Shown: positions 44,521 to 54,086, numbered from the stretch's first letter. The stretch is DNA of 64,000 bases from Bacillus sp. REN16 (GCF_020731355.1 NZ_JAJFZK010000009.1:158032-222031), one strand, 5' to 3'. Translations and numbers: made by a program. The notes: generated by a model from the sequence alone, not told the origin.

Positions 44521-46515
44521 TTAATCATTTAAAAGGCTTTTAGTTGTTTGTACAAGGTTTTCAGTAGTAAATCCAAACTGTTCCATAACGGCAGAGCCTG
44601 TTCCAGAAGCACCGAATGTTTCAATCGATATTATTTTTCCTTCCGTACCAACAAATCGTTCCCACCCCATCGAGATTCCTGATTCGATTGCAACTCGTTT
44701 TGAAACCGATGATGGTAAAATAGACTCTTTATAATTAGATGATTGTTTATTAAATAGTTCCCAACTCGGCATTGCAACTACTCGTACCGATCTATTTTCT
44801 TTTTCTAGCTCTTCTTTTGCGCTAACAGCTAATGACACTTCGGAGCCTGTCGCAATTAGAATAACCTCGGGTGCTGAATTTGTTTCGGTTAGAACATATG
44901 CCCCTTTTGAAACATTTTCGATATTTGCTTTTGTTTCGTTATATACTGGTAGGTTTTGACGACTTAAAATTAGTGCAACAGGTCCTTCTGTTTGTTGAAG
45001 CGCATATGCCCAAGCACTTGCTGTTTCGTTCGCATCAGATGGTCTTATCACTGTAAGCCCAGGTATTGAACGAAGTGCTGCTAAATGTTCAACTGGCTCA
45101 TGTGTAGGACCATCTTCACCTACAGCAATTGAGTCATGTGTAAATACATAGGTGACTGGAAGTTTCGATAGTGCCGCCAGACGGATGGACGGACGAAGAT
45201 AATCATTAAATACAAAGAATGTACTTACAAAAGGCTTCACACCGCCGTGATAGGCCATACCATTTGCAGCCGCACCCATGGCATGCTCTCTTACACCAAA
45301 GTACACATTCCTGGCACCATAAGATTCCACAGCAAATTTTTGTTCTCCCTTTATATCTGTCATTGTAGATCCAGAAAGGTCTGCACTTCCTCCAAAAATG
45401 GAAGGAACTGACTTAACATAATGATTAATCGCTTCTCCACTTGCAACACGAGTTGAAACAGCTTTCCCTGTTTCAAACGTTAAAATGTCGTTTGCATCTA
45501 TTAGAACTTTTCCTTGTATTGCATTGGTTAGTTGATCTGCTAGTTCTGGGTATTCTCGTTGATAGGAACGGAATAAATCATTCCAATTTTGTTCAACATC
45601 CATTCCCTTACTCTTTAAATCCTCGAAGTGGGCTTTTACCTCTTCAGGAACATGGAAATCCGCTTCATAATCCCAGCCATAAGCTTGCTTCGTTGCCTTT
45701 CCTTCCTCAGGTCCTAGCGGTGCACCATGGGCTTTATTGCTGCCCGCTACTTTCGGACTTCCATACCCAATGATGGTTCTGACTTCAATAAGGCTTGGTT
45801 GATTTGGATTTTGTTTTGCTAGTTCGATTGCTTTAGAAATCGCTTCTTGATCATTTCCATCTTCCACTCGTACATAATGCCAATTTGCCGATTCTGCTCT
45901 TTTCTTAATATCTTCAGAGAAGGATACATTCAAATCACCATCAAGGGAAATATCATTAGAATCATAGAGGACGACTAACTTACCGAGTTTCATATGTCCT
46001 GCCATTGACATCGCCTCATAAGAAATACCTTCCATAAGGTCACCATCACCCACTAAAGCATACGTATAATGGTCAATAACGGCGTGATTCTCTCTATTAA
46101 ATTTCGCAGCTAGATGTGCTTCTGCCATTGCCATTCCGACAGCATTGGCAATCCCTTGGCCTAATGGCCCAGTTGTCGCCTCTACACCGGAAGTATGCCC
46201 AAATTCAGGATGTCCTGGCGTTTTGCTGTTTAATTTTCTGAAATTCTTTAAATCATCGATTGAAACGCCATATCCCGCTAAATGAAGCATGCTGTATAAT
46301 AAGCTAGAACCATGTCCAGCTGATAAAACAAATCGGTCACGATTAAACCATTTTGGATTTTCAGGATTATGGTTCATATGTTTTGACCATAATGCGTAGG
46401 TCATTGGTGCTGCGCCCATTGGCAATCCCGGGTGACCGGAATTTGCTGCATTAATGGCATCAATAGATAATGTTCGTATTGTTGTAACGGCTAAGTTCTC
46501 AATATTTTGTGTCAT
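44521..46515 (-). CDS. tkt: Transketolase
   Basis: The 664-residue thiamine-diphosphate enzyme has [13 protein letters not shown] at the N-terminus, the ThDP motif GDGDLMEG, and the central [14 protein letters not shown] segment. It exchanges two-carbon units between sugar phosphates. The length is normal, and it lies between zwf and gnd with gaps of about 30 bp. Confidence 0.98.
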   Translation of the reverse strand: MTQNIENLAVTTIRTLSIDAINAANSGHPGLPMGAAPMTYALWSKHMNHNPENPKWFNRDRFVLSAGHGSSLLYSMLHLAGYGVSIDDLKNFRKLNSKTPGHPEFGHTSGVEATTGPLGQGIANAVGMAMAEAHLAAKFNRENHAVIDHYTYALVGDGDLMEGISYEAMSMAGHMKLGKLVVLYDSNDISLDGDLNVSFSEDIKKRAESANWHYVRVEDGNDQEAISKAIELAKQNPNQPSLIEVRTIIGYGSPKVAGSNKAHGAPLGPEEGKATKQAYGWDYEADFHVPEEVKAHFEDLKSKGMDVEQNWNDLFRSYQREYPELADQLTNAIQGKVLIDANDILTFETGKAVSTRVASGEAINHYVKSVPSIFGGSADLSGSTMTDIKGEQKFAVESYGARNVYFGVREHAMGAAANGMAYHGGVKPFVSTFFVFNDYLRPSIRLAALSKLPVTYVFTHDSIAVGEDGPTHEPVEHLAALRSIPGLTVIRPSDANETASAWAYALQQTEGPVALILSRQNLPVYNETKANIENVSKGAYVLTETNSAPEVILIATGSEVSLAVSAKEELEKENRSVRVVAMPSWELFNKQSSNYKESILPSSVSKRVAIESGISMGWERFVGTEGKIISIETFGASGTGSAVMEQFGFTTENLVQTTKSLLND

Positions 46516-46542
46516 GACTTTTCCTTTTCCCCCTGATTTTCC

Positions 46543-48039
46543 TTATTTCATTCCTATTAATTCTTTTGTTTCTTGTTTTGGGATCTTTTCATCTAACCAC
46601 CATTTAAATCCGTTCTCCTCTAACAATGAATCAGAGCCTATCGGACCATTTGAACCGGATTGATATTCATGTAGCGGAACAAGGTCCTCTTCAAATGCAT
46701 CTAGAATTGGTTGAACCCACTCCCATGACAACTCAACTTCCTTCCAATGGGCAAAGAATGTTGAATCACCAACAAAAGCATCATGAATGATTCTTTCGTA
46801 TGCTTCCGGCACCCCAATTCCCGTGGCCTCACACGAAAAATTAATTCGAACAGGTTCGATATTCCCATTGTTTGTTGGGTTTTTACTATTTAATTGAAGA
46901 GAGACATTTTCATTTGGGCTGATTTCAACGATTAATAAATTGGGCTCTATTTCTTGATTCGCCAATGTATTCTTAAATTCAATAACAATACGTGTTGACT
47001 TTTCCTTCATTCTCTTTCCAGTTCGTATATAGAAAGGAACACCTTTCCAAAATGGATTATCGATCCAAATACGAGCTCCGATAAATGTATCTGTTTTAGA
47101 TGATGGATCTACGCCTGGTTCGTCTTTATAGGCTGGCACTTGCTTACCATTACTCCCACCTGAACCATATTGCCCACGAACGATATTTAAACGAACATCT
47201 TCTTTTTTCAGTGGACGAATAGCCTCCATTACCTTACGCTTTTCATTACGTATTTCCGAAGCATTCATCTTTTTAGGTAAGGCCATGGCTGTCATCATTA
47301 ACAGTTGAAGCATATGATTTTGAACCATATCACGTATGGCTCCCGCCTGATCGTAATAGCCTGCTCTTGTCTCTACTCCAACTGTTTCACTCGCTGTAAT
47401 TTGTACATTTGCAATGTGATCCTTGTTCCAAATGGATTGTAAGATTGGGTTTGCAAATTCAAGAGCTTCAAGGTTCTGAACCATTGATTTCCCTAGATAA
47501 TGATCAATCCGGTAGATCTCTTCTTCCTCAAATGCACCGCTTAGTTTTTCATTTAATATTCGAGCTGATTGGAGATCATGGCCAAATGGTTTTTCAATCA
47601 TCAATCGTTTCCAACCATCCGTTGCACCTAGTCCGCTTTCTTTAATGTTTAAAGCAATAACATCAAAAAATTCAGGCGCAACTGAAAGATAAAAGATTCG
47701 ATTTTCTTTAATTTTGAGCTCCGCTTCCCTTTGCTCAACCATTTGAAGTAATTCTTTGTAACCCTCTTTATCCTTAACATCTAAGGCCATATATCGAAAT
47801 GAATCAAGAAAACCTCCCATTTCAGTTGCATCATGTTCAATGCGGCGTGAAAAAGTAAAGATTGATTCCTTCACTCTTTCTTGAAAATCACTATGAGACA
47901 GTTCTCCTCTTCCTAGTCCAATTATTGACAAGGGTTGTGGTAGTTTTTTATCAACGTATAAGTTATACAAAGCAGGAAATATCTTTCTTTTTGCTAAATC
48001 ACCTGTTGAGCCAAATAATACAAAAGACATTGATTCCAA
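46543..48039 (-). CDS. zwf: Glucose-6-phosphate 1-dehydrogenase
   Basis: The 498-residue enzyme has the nucleotide motif FGSTGDLAKRKIFPALYNL and the active-site RIDHYLGK (about residues 177-184). It begins the oxidative pentose-phosphate route. A TTG start at 48039 has AGGAGG seven bases upstream. The ATG three codons later is 16 bases away, so TTG is favoured. It lies 63 bp after rpiA. Confidence 0.97.
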   Translation of the reverse strand: MESMSFVLFGSTGDLAKRKIFPALYNLYVDKKLPQPLSIIGLGRGELSHSDFQERVKESIFTFSRRIEHDATEMGGFLDSFRYMALDVKDKEGYKELLQMVEQREAELKIKENRIFYLSVAPEFFDVIALNIKESGLGATDGWKRLMIEKPFGHDLQSARILNEKLSGAFEEEEIYRIDHYLGKSMVQNLEALEFANPILQSIWNKDHIANVQITASETVGVETRAGYYDQAGAIRDMVQNHMLQLLMMTAMALPKKMNASEIRNEKRKVMEAIRPLKKEDVRLNIVRGQYGSGGSNGKQVPAYKDEPGVDPSSKTDTFIGARIWIDNPFWKGVPFYIRTGKRMKEKSTRIVIEFKNTLANQEIEPNLLIVEISPNENVSLQLNSKNPTNNGNIEPVRINFSCEATGIGVPEAYERIIHDAFVGDSTFFAHWKEVELSWEWVQPILDAFEEDLVPLHEYQSGSNGPIGSDSLLEENGFKWWLDEKIPKQETKELIGMK

Positions 48040-48102
48040 TTTAAGTCCTCCTAGTACATGTAAATGAACCTAGTCAAATTCATTCTATTGTTGCAAATCA
48101 TT

Positions 48103-48786
48103 TTACACATGATATCTATGTCTGACGACAATAGAGTTATCCTTGTCACGATCCAAGGAAATGTATATATCAGTCATTTTGAGAAATAACCCATTCTCAA
48201 TAACTCCAGGTATTAGGTTAAGCTCTCTTTCTAATTCTTTAAGATTCGTCATATCTGGAAAACGACAGTCAAGAATATAGTTACCATTATCCGTTCGAAA
48301 TGGTGTACCTTGTGCTTTTCTTAATTGAGGCACGATCCCGAGTTCTTGTATCTTTTTCCTTGTCATTTCAAATCCAAAAGGCAGCACTTCAACTGGTAGT
48401 GGGAACGATCCTAATGCTGCAACGTTTTTCTCCGGGTCAGCAATTACAATAAAAGTGTTAGCTGCATTTGCAATGATTTTTTCCCTTAATAGGGCACCAC
48501 CGCCCCCTTTTATGAGATTTAAGTCAGGATCTACCTCATCGGCACCATCAATTGCCACATCTATTTGTTCAACCTCATTAAATGAAACAAGTGGAATTCC
48601 AACTTCTTTAGCCAGTTTTTCAGTTTGTTTTGAAGTGGGAATTCCATTAATCGAAAGTCCATTATTCACGAGTTCCCCAAGTTTAGAAATGGTATAAAAC
48701 ACTGTCGATCCAGTCCCTAGACCAACTACCATTCCATCTTTTATATAATCTAAAGCTTTTTCTCCAACTTCTTTTTTCTCATTCAA
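48103..48786 (-). CDS. rpiA: Ribose-5-phosphate isomerase A
   Basis: The 227-residue enzyme shows GLGTGSTVFYTI, IDGADEVDPDLNLIKGGGGALLREKI and ADPEKNV, all typical of RpiA. It interconverts ribose 5-phosphate and ribulose 5-phosphate. It is the first gene of the operon rpiA-zwf-tkt-gnd, which would give a complete oxidative branch apart from the lactonase, not seen here. Confidence 0.97.
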   Translation of the reverse strand: MNEKKEVGEKALDYIKDGMVVGLGTGSTVFYTISKLGELVNNGLSINGIPTSKQTEKLAKEVGIPLVSFNEVEQIDVAIDGADEVDPDLNLIKGGGGALLREKIIANAANTFIVIADPEKNVAALGSFPLPVEVLPFGFEMTRKKIQELGIVPQLRKAQGTPFRTDNGNYILDCRFPDMTNLKELERELNLIPGVIENGLFLKMTDIYISLDRDKDNSIVVRHRYHV

Positions 48787-48830
48787 AGGATTTTTCTCCT
48801 TTCATAGTTAAACTGGAGATTACACTTTTA

Positions 48831-48965
48831 TTAATTCTGCCACTGTTTCTTAATTTGCTCCTCTGCAATACGGATTATTTGATTTTGAGGTGTGTCTTTT
48901 TTAACAATGACATTTGTTAAATATTTTTTGCCCTTATATTCAAGATTCAAGGTTACCTCAACCAT
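48831..48965 (-). CDS. BA3454-family stress-response small protein
   Basis: A 44-residue ORF reading MVEVTLNLEYKGKKYLTNV... and ending EEQIKKQWQN matches the BA3454 family of short Bacillus stress proteins. AGGAG lies eight bases before the ATG. Its promoter is elaborate: TTGACT-17-TATTAT, a GGTTAC-type palindrome after the -10 and a MarR-type palindrome upstream of the -35. The function is unknown; the controls point to electrophile or thiol stress. Confidence 0.85.
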   Translation of the reverse strand: MVEVTLNLEYKGKKYLTNVIVKKDTPQNQIIRIAEEQIKKQWQN

Positions 48966-49035
48966 ATGATTCACTCCTATCAATAAAATATCTATCTAGT
49001 ATATCTTTTTATAATGGGTGACTATTAGTAACCTG

Positions 49036-49106
49036 AGTAACTTTATGTAACCAATAATACTCCTCAAGTAATTTATAGTCAAGAAAATTATCTTGAATTC
49101 AAGATA
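49036..49106 (-). promoter_or_regulatory. Doubly controlled promoter of the BA3454-type gene
   Basis: -35 TTGACT (49077-49082), 17-bp spacer, -10 TATTAT (49054-49059). AGTAACTTTATGTAACC (49036-49052) lies one base past the -10 and differs from the HxlR-type site at 42874 at two positions. TATCTTGAATTCAAGATA (49089-49106), identical to the MarR site at 42283, lies 6 bp upstream of the -35. Confidence 0.75.
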
Positions 49107-49110
49107 ATTT

Positions 49111-49150
49111 TTTCAAAAAAATCTCTCACCGTTTAATCAGTAAGAGATTT
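49111..49150 (-). terminator. Terminator of azlC-azlD
   Basis: On the minus strand AAATCTCT pairs with AGAGATTT, with an inner ACT-type extension, followed by TTTTTGAAAAAATT. It separates azlD from the stress-gene promoter. Confidence 0.8.
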
Positions 49151-49184
49151 CTGCACATCATTGAATTAGTATAAAAAACTGAAT

Positions 49185-49508
49185 CTAAAATAAAAATCTA
49201 ACTGAAGCCATACTAACTATTCCTACTATTACTGTAATGGACAAACTCTTTGTCCATAGGGCTACGACAAGTGTCGGAATAATAGCTGTAAGAACTTTCC
49301 AATCAATTGATAGTAATGATTCATCTTGTATGATAAAGCTATCAACAATAAGTGCTGCAAAAATACAAACGGGGATAAACGAAAGCCATTTAATTACAAT
49401 TTTCGGCAGTTTTACATTTCTTATGACGATAAATGGAATAACTCTTGGAACAAAGGTTACAAGGGCACACCCTACAATAATTAATAATATCGATAGATTT
49501 AAACTCAT
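49185..49508 (-). CDS. azlD: AzlD-family branched-chain amino acid exporter subunit
   Basis: The 107-residue protein has about four hydrophobic segments and the AzlD pattern VGCALVTFVPRVIPFIVIR near the N-terminus. The ATG at 49508 overlaps the azlC stop by 4 bp (ATGA). With AzlC it forms a two-part exporter for branched-chain amino acids or analogues such as azaleucine. Confidence 0.88.
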   Translation of the reverse strand: MSLNLSILLIIVGCALVTFVPRVIPFIVIRNVKLPKIVIKWLSFIPVCIFAALIVDSFIIQDESLLSIDWKVLTAIIPTLVVALWTKSLSITVIVGIVSMASVRFLF

Positions 49509-50230
49509 TTGTCTTTTACCACCCCAATCGTTGCCACAATTACCGTTGATAAAAGAATAGCTATATAAGATGGAACAAACATACATAGTACCAACATCAA
49601 TATAACAACATATAAAATTAATGATAGATAAAATTTCAATTTACGATGATCGATGTTTTGTAATTGCAATACTAGCAATGCTAGAAACATAGCTGTTAAA
49701 GAAAAGTCCAATCCTAAAACCTCTGGATTTGAAATCCATTTGCCAAAGATAGCACCCAACACACAAGATAAAATCCAGAAAAAATAAGCTGTAATATTCA
49801 ATCCATTCATCCAGCTAGCATTAATTGTTTCCTTTCGTGCAATCTTGTTAGCAGCAACTCCGAATGACTCATCGGTTACTAGAGCCCCTATCCCGACATT
49901 TTTCATTAATGAATAAGTCGTAAAGTGGGGAGCTAATGTGGTACATAATAAAAGATGACGCAAATTCACAATAAAAGCTGTAAATACGATGACTGAAATT
50001 GGACTTCCTGATACTAACAAAGCGCAAATGATAAATTGAGCCGCTCCAGCGTAAACTAAGATTGATAAAAGAGCAACTTCTACTATACTTAAATTGGACG
50101 AAGCTCCGACTATCCCCATCGCAATTCCAATACTGATGTAGCCAATTAAAGTTGGAACGCAATCTTTTACTCCCTGAGAAAATGTTGGGAGACTTTCTTC
50201 TTTATATAATTTGTTTGCTAATTCGACCAT
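49505..50230 (-). CDS. azlC: AzlC-family branched-chain amino acid exporter subunit
   Basis: The 241-residue membrane protein has AzlC features: KDCVPTLIGYISIGIAMGI, VYAGAAQFIICALL and FIVNLRHLLLC. I chose the ATG at 50230 because AAAGGTGG precedes it. It is divergent from an XRE-cupin regulator, a very common arrangement in which the regulator controls the exporter. Confidence 0.92.
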   Translation of the reverse strand: MVELANKLYKEESLPTFSQGVKDCVPTLIGYISIGIAMGIVGASSNLSIVEVALLSILVYAGAAQFIICALLVSGSPISVIVFTAFIVNLRHLLLCTTLAPHFTTYSLMKNVGIGALVTDESFGVAANKIARKETINASWMNGLNITAYFFWILSCVLGAIFGKWISNPEVLGLDFSLTAMFLALLVLQLQNIDHRKLKFYLSLILYVVILMLVLCMFVPSYIAILLSTVIVATIGVVKDK

Positions 50231-50325
50231 TGTTGCACCACCTTTGTTCACCAATAAAACCCGTGTCTGTTATGTTGTTTATTTGTATGTTATGATGAAT
50301 ACAAAAAAGAGTCAAGGAGATTTTC

Positions 50326-50877
50326 ATGGAATTCATTCAAGGGGTTATTGCTAATAATCTTGCCAAAATAAGAAAAAGTCGTGGGTTGAGCCTAGATAAC
50401 GTGTCTGAACTGACTGGAGTTAGTAAAGCCATGTTAGCTCAAATTGAAAACGGAAAATCAAATCCAACTGTCACTACGCTTTGGAAAATTGCGAATGGAT
50501 TGCAGGTATCTTTTTCGGGATTTTTAAAAGAAAACGAACAGCCACAAATTGAAAAGATCAATAAAAATGAACTTAATCCGGTCATTGATGATGATGGAAA
50601 CTATTTTGTATATTCGGTCTTTCCCTTTCATCCAGAAAAGAAGTTTGAAATCTTCACTGTCGACTTAAAACCGGGATTTAGACATGTATCCGAAAAGCAT
50701 ACAGGTGAAGAATATGTACTCATACAGCAAGGAACACTTACTCTTGATATACAAGGGGAGAAGTTTGAATTAAGTCCTGACGAAGCAATTAAATTTAACG
50801 CGAATACTGAACATATCTATAAAAATTCTTCAGATGAAGTGGTAAGATTCTACATTATTATCTATTATCCTGATTAA
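50326..50877 (+). CDS. XRE-cupin transcriptional regulator
   Basis: The 183-residue protein has an N-terminal helix-turn-helix (about residues 7-62: LAKIRKSRGLSLDNVSELTG and AMLAQIENGKSNPTVTTLW) and a C-terminal cupin (about 105-178: GEEYVLIQQGTL, AIKFNANTEHIYKN). It probably senses an amino acid through the cupin and controls the divergent azlCD genes. AAGGAG precedes the ATG. Confidence 0.92.
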   Translation: MEFIQGVIANNLAKIRKSRGLSLDNVSELTGVSKAMLAQIENGKSNPTVTTLWKIANGLQVSFSGFLKENEQPQIEKINKNELNPVIDDDGNYFVYSVFPFHPEKKFEIFTVDLKPGFRHVSEKHTGEEYVLIQQGTLTLDIQGEKFELSPDEAIKFNANTEHIYKNSSDEVVRFYIIIYYPD

Positions 50878-50964
50878 CATTGCGTAACTGAGATGACCGG
50901 AATAATAACTCTTCCAATTGATTTTAAAGTTATTTATAATAGGTAACGAAGGAGGTGAAACAAG

Positions 50965-51267
50965 ATGGAAAATGAAACAATGCTTAAGGAAATACTAAAT
51001 GCATTTAATCTCTACTCTCAGAAGATAGATGGGAAGTTAGAGAAGATGGATATGAAGATTGGAAATATGGATATGAAGTTGAATGATATAGGAAAAGAAA
51101 TGAAAACAGGCTTTGCTGATGTTAATAATAGACTAGATCGATTAACCGCGAGACAAGATGGTACACAAGCAGATATAATGGAAATCAAGGAAACCGTTCA
51201 ATTTTTACACTCCAAAATCATTCAACACGAGAAAAAACTTCATAAACTAAGCCACCTACAATCTTAA
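50965..51267 (+). CDS. Small coiled-coil protein of unknown function
   Basis: The 100-residue protein is nearly all helical, with heptad-like repeats (KLEKMDMKIGNMDMKLNDI, about residues 24-42) and conserved-looking LDRLTARQDGTQADIMEIKE. There is no membrane segment. Such short proteins are widespread in Bacillus and of unknown role. A perfect AAGGAGGTG stands before the ATG. It has no clear operon partner. Confidence 0.75.
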   Translation: MENETMLKEILNAFNLYSQKIDGKLEKMDMKIGNMDMKLNDIGKEMKTGFADVNNRLDRLTARQDGTQADIMEIKETVQFLHSKIIQHEKKLHKLSHLQS

Positions 51268-51334
51268 ATCCAACACGTTCCAATACTTACAGTGACGACC
51301 CGAATATCGGATTGTACCACTGAATAGTGATAAG

Positions 51335-51367
51335 CCAAAAGCCCAATCTAAACTTTTGATTGGACTT
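51335..51367 (-). terminator. Terminator after the ammonia-lyase fragment
   Basis: On the minus strand AAGTCCAATC pairs with GATTGGGCTT around a 9-nt loop, followed by TTTTGG. It lies 10 bp past the stop of the dpaL remnant. Confidence 0.75.
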
Positions 51368-51376
51368 TTACTATGA

Positions 51377-51754
51377 TTAAACAGATGGATGAGCCCCATC
51401 CCACACTACTTTCCGATAATGATCTGGATCTGTGTCACCCTCGGTGCTAATGATTAGAATTTTTGAATCTTGGTCCAATTTCAATTTGTTTTTTATATCC
51501 TTATGCATTTGATTTTTGGCTAATATACTCACTAATCCTATCCCTACTGCTGCACCGGACTCGCCTGAGACAATACGTGGGTCACAACCTAGTGGATTTG
51601 CAAGAACACGCATACCACGTGAAGCCGTGTAATCCGGGCAAGAAACAAAAGCTTCCGCATAATCCCGTAAAATACCCCAAGAAGATTTACTTGGTTCCCC
51701 ACATGCTAACCCTGCCATAATCGTATTCAAGGATCCCGTTACGGCGTGTGGCAT
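51377..51754 (-). pseudogene. C-terminal remnant of diaminopropionate ammonia-lyase
   Basis: The 125 codons encode only the last third of a PLP-dependent diaminopropionate ammonia-lyase (MPHAVTGSLNTIMAGLACGE, SGESGAAVGIGLV, ILIISTEGDTDPDHYRKVVW). The N-terminal two-thirds, including the PLP lysine, are missing. Its first ATG overlaps the stop codon of the sugar dehydrogenase gene (TAATG), marking a deletion junction. The fragment may still be translated but cannot be an active enzyme. Confidence 0.85.
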
Positions 51755-52836
51755 TACGATAGTGATATACGGTATAGCTTATCATCATTATCCTCTGGAT
51801 TTCCACGCCCATCTGAATTATTACTAATAAAATAAAGATAGTTATCCTCAATCCGTACATCGCGAATTCTACCAAGGTCAGTGATAACTTCACGGTATTC
51901 ACCTGTTTTGAGGTCGAATTCTAAGACAGCAGTTCCTCTTAATGCTGCAACATACAATTTACCATTATGATTGGCCATTCCAGACGGTGCCCAGGTTGAT
52001 TCCTCACCAGAAGTGAATAGCGGTGAAACCATCCCATCTTGTTCTTCATGCCCCTCGATAATTGGCCATCCGTAATTTTGACCGGCCTCAATTCGATTTA
52101 TTTCATCATTTGCACTGTTTCCGTGCTCACTGGCATATAGCGTTCCATCAGGCAACCAGGTCATTCCTTGAGGATTGCGGTGGCCATAGCTGTATACATA
52201 TGAATCTGAAAACGGGTTATCATTTGGAGTCGAACCATCTAGATTCATCCTTAAAATTTTTCCGCCTAATGAACTAGGGTCTTGTGCTAGATCCGGTTCA
52301 GACGCATCACCAGCAGTTGCATAGAGCTTCCCATCGGGCCCCATTTTAAGCCTTCCTCCATGATGGTAAGAGCCACTTGGAATTTTATCAAGAAGCATGC
52401 CCTCTTCCATCCAAACATTATCTTCCAAATGAAGTGTAATAATGCGATTGAACTGCCCGGTACTGTCTTCATATGTATAATAGGCATAGGCTAAATTCGA
52501 TTCCTGAAAGTCAGGAGCAAGCACAAACCCCAATAGCCCCGCTTCCGAAGCTGTTGCTAGATCTTTCTCAAATTCTACACGTTGCCTCTCCATTTCTCCA
52601 TTTTCTATTTTCACGATAGAACCAGATCTTTCTGTCAGATAGAAAATATCATCAATTTTTTCAATTGACCATGGAGCATCGAGATTTTCCGCAACCACTT
52701 CCAATTCATCATTTTCTTGCTGATTCGGTGTAGTGTTTTGCTCGTTATTGTTATGCACCGCATCTTGCTGATTATTTGATGAACATCCAACTAATAAGAG
52801 AATAAGCACCGTGCATACAGTTATAATCTTTTTCAA
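51754..52836 (-). CDS. PQQ-dependent sugar dehydrogenase-like lipoprotein
   Basis: The 360-residue protein begins with a lipoprotein signal (MKKIITVCTVLILLLVGC) and then a glucose/sorbosone dehydrogenase beta-propeller. Typical elements are NLDAPWSIEKIDD, GGRLKMGPDGKLYATAGDAS, SYGHRNPQGMTW and SEHGNSANDEINRI. It would act on the outer face of the membrane; the natural substrate and whether PQQ is available are unknown. The 3' end coincides with the junction to the dpaL remnant. Confidence 0.88.
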   Translation of the reverse strand: MKKIITVCTVLILLLVGCSSNNQQDAVHNNNEQNTTPNQQENDELEVVAENLDAPWSIEKIDDIFYLTERSGSIVKIENGEMERQRVEFEKDLATASEAGLLGFVLAPDFQESNLAYAYYTYEDSTGQFNRIITLHLEDNVWMEEGMLLDKIPSGSYHHGGRLKMGPDGKLYATAGDASEPDLAQDPSSLGGKILRMNLDGSTPNDNPFSDSYVYSYGHRNPQGMTWLPDGTLYASEHGNSANDEINRIEAGQNYGWPIIEGHEEQDGMVSPLFTSGEESTWAPSGMANHNGKLYVAALRGTAVLEFDLKTGEYREVITDLGRIRDVRIEDNYLYFISNNSDGRGNPEDNDDKLYRISLS

Positions 52837-52903
52837 CGCTAATCACCCTTCCTGTCTTATTAAAAAATGTGTCCCAAAAGCAGACTAATAAGACGAATTT
52901 CCC

Positions 52904-53629
52904 CTAAAACAAACCTAAACTTTCAAGAAGAAGAAAGATACCTGTACAGATCAAAAGTATATATGTAAATACCGTAAAAATTCTTTGACTAAGATATTTG
53001 AAAATGATTTGCCCTATTAACAATCCCAGAAATACGATTGGAATCGCATAAAAACTTGCTTCCCAAACTTCTTTATTAGTTCCTGTAAAATAAATCTGTG
53101 TTAACAGACTAACGAAATATATAAACAGGTAATAGGCTAATGTCGTTGCTCTTAGTTTTCCTTTTTCTGTATCGGTTCCAGTGAAATAAAGTAACAATGG
53201 TGGCCCAGGCATACCGATACTTGTTGTTAATAAACCTGAAAATCCACCGACAATGTAATCCCTCCGTTTTGTTGATCGAACTTTGAAATTACATATCAAT
53301 AGTAGGGTTAATAGTAAGAGAAGAATGCCAACTCCTAATTTAAATGTAGTTGCGTCAATAGAAAGAAAGATTAAAATGCCAAAAGGAACACCAACGATAC
53401 TTCCTAAAGAAAATCTTTTCAGTTGAATAAAATCGATATCTTTTTTTATTTTATAAATGAGTGATACTGAAATAACCAAAGATAAAATAAGATTTAGTTG
53501 AATAGCTTCTTGCGGTAAAAACAACATAAGCAGGAACGGTGTCGCCATTATAGAAAAGCCAAAGCCTGTACTTGTTTGCAAGATAGAAGCCACTAAGATA
53601 ATACATATAAAAATGAATATACTTCCCAA
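52904..53629 (-). CDS. TauE/SafE-family sulfite/organosulfonate exporter-like permease
   Basis: The 241-residue protein has about eight hydrophobic segments and TauE features: ASILQTSTGFGFSIMATPFLL near the N-terminus and a GGFSGLLTTSIGMPGPPLLLYF repeat in the second half. Family members move sulfur-containing or small organic anions; the substrate here is unknown. Confidence 0.85.
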   Translation of the reverse strand: MGSIFIFICIILVASILQTSTGFGFSIMATPFLLMLFLPQEAIQLNLILSLVISVSLIYKIKKDIDFIQLKRFSLGSIVGVPFGILIFLSIDATTFKLGVGILLLLLTLLLICNFKVRSTKRRDYIVGGFSGLLTTSIGMPGPPLLLYFTGTDTEKGKLRATTLAYYLFIYFVSLLTQIYFTGTNKEVWEASFYAIPIVFLGLLIGQIIFKYLSQRIFTVFTYILLICTGIFLLLESLGLF

Positions 53630-53780
53630 AATATACCTCCAAAATAGAAGACCTTCTAATTAGTACTGTGATTTTAAACTTTCTAAACCCTACTTTATCA
53701 TATATATCCATTAGTTCTTCCTTGGATGCAAAAAAAGACCGGAACCTGATTGGATCCAGCCCTACTTTGTGTGGAAATTT

Positions 53781-53822
53781 GGAGAAACGAGGGGGAGAAA
53801 CGGAGAAACGAGGGGACGGTTC
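53781..53822. repeat. Short tandem repeat, 21-bp period
   Basis: GGAGAAACGAGGGG occurs at 53781-53794 and again at 53802-53815, the second running into GACGGTTCGCATGTTCAC. The G-rich core resembles the GGGACAGGT-type dispersed repeats at 6988 and 8787. It is non-coding. Confidence 0.6.
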
Positions 53823-53891
53823 GCATGTTCACCTAATTTTTTCCATAGAAAAACTTTGACGAATCACAAAAATAAGGAGCGATTTTAATAA

Positions 53892-54041
53892 ATGGTAACA
53901 GATTGTCTAAAACATGTGAAAGATGGGCTACATACCCTTGATATTCCACATGTAGCCAAGCTAAATGATAATCAAGAACAATTGACCACATGCAAATGTG
54001 CATTTTGCCATTTAAGTGCGGATTACAGATTGTTCGATTAA
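53892..54041 (+). CDS. Small cysteine-containing protein, 49 residues
   Basis: An ORF of 49 codons encodes a protein with CKCAFCHLS near the C-terminus and an earlier DCLKH; several His are also present, suggesting a small zinc-knuckle-like fold. AAGGAG lies 12 bases before the ATG, a little far. A hairpin follows at 54087. I do not recognise it, and the neighbours give no hint. Confidence 0.5.
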   Translation: MVTDCLKHVKDGLHTLDIPHVAKLNDNQEQLTTCKCAFCHLSADYRLFD

Positions 54042-54086
54042 AGGTCTTATAGAAAAAAAAAGAGCTTGATAAAGTATAATCTTAAT

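Noticed and set aside
50965-51267. Phage tail or phage coil protein
   Set aside because: No other phage genes are nearby, and short coiled-coil proteins like this are common in Bacillus chromosomes.
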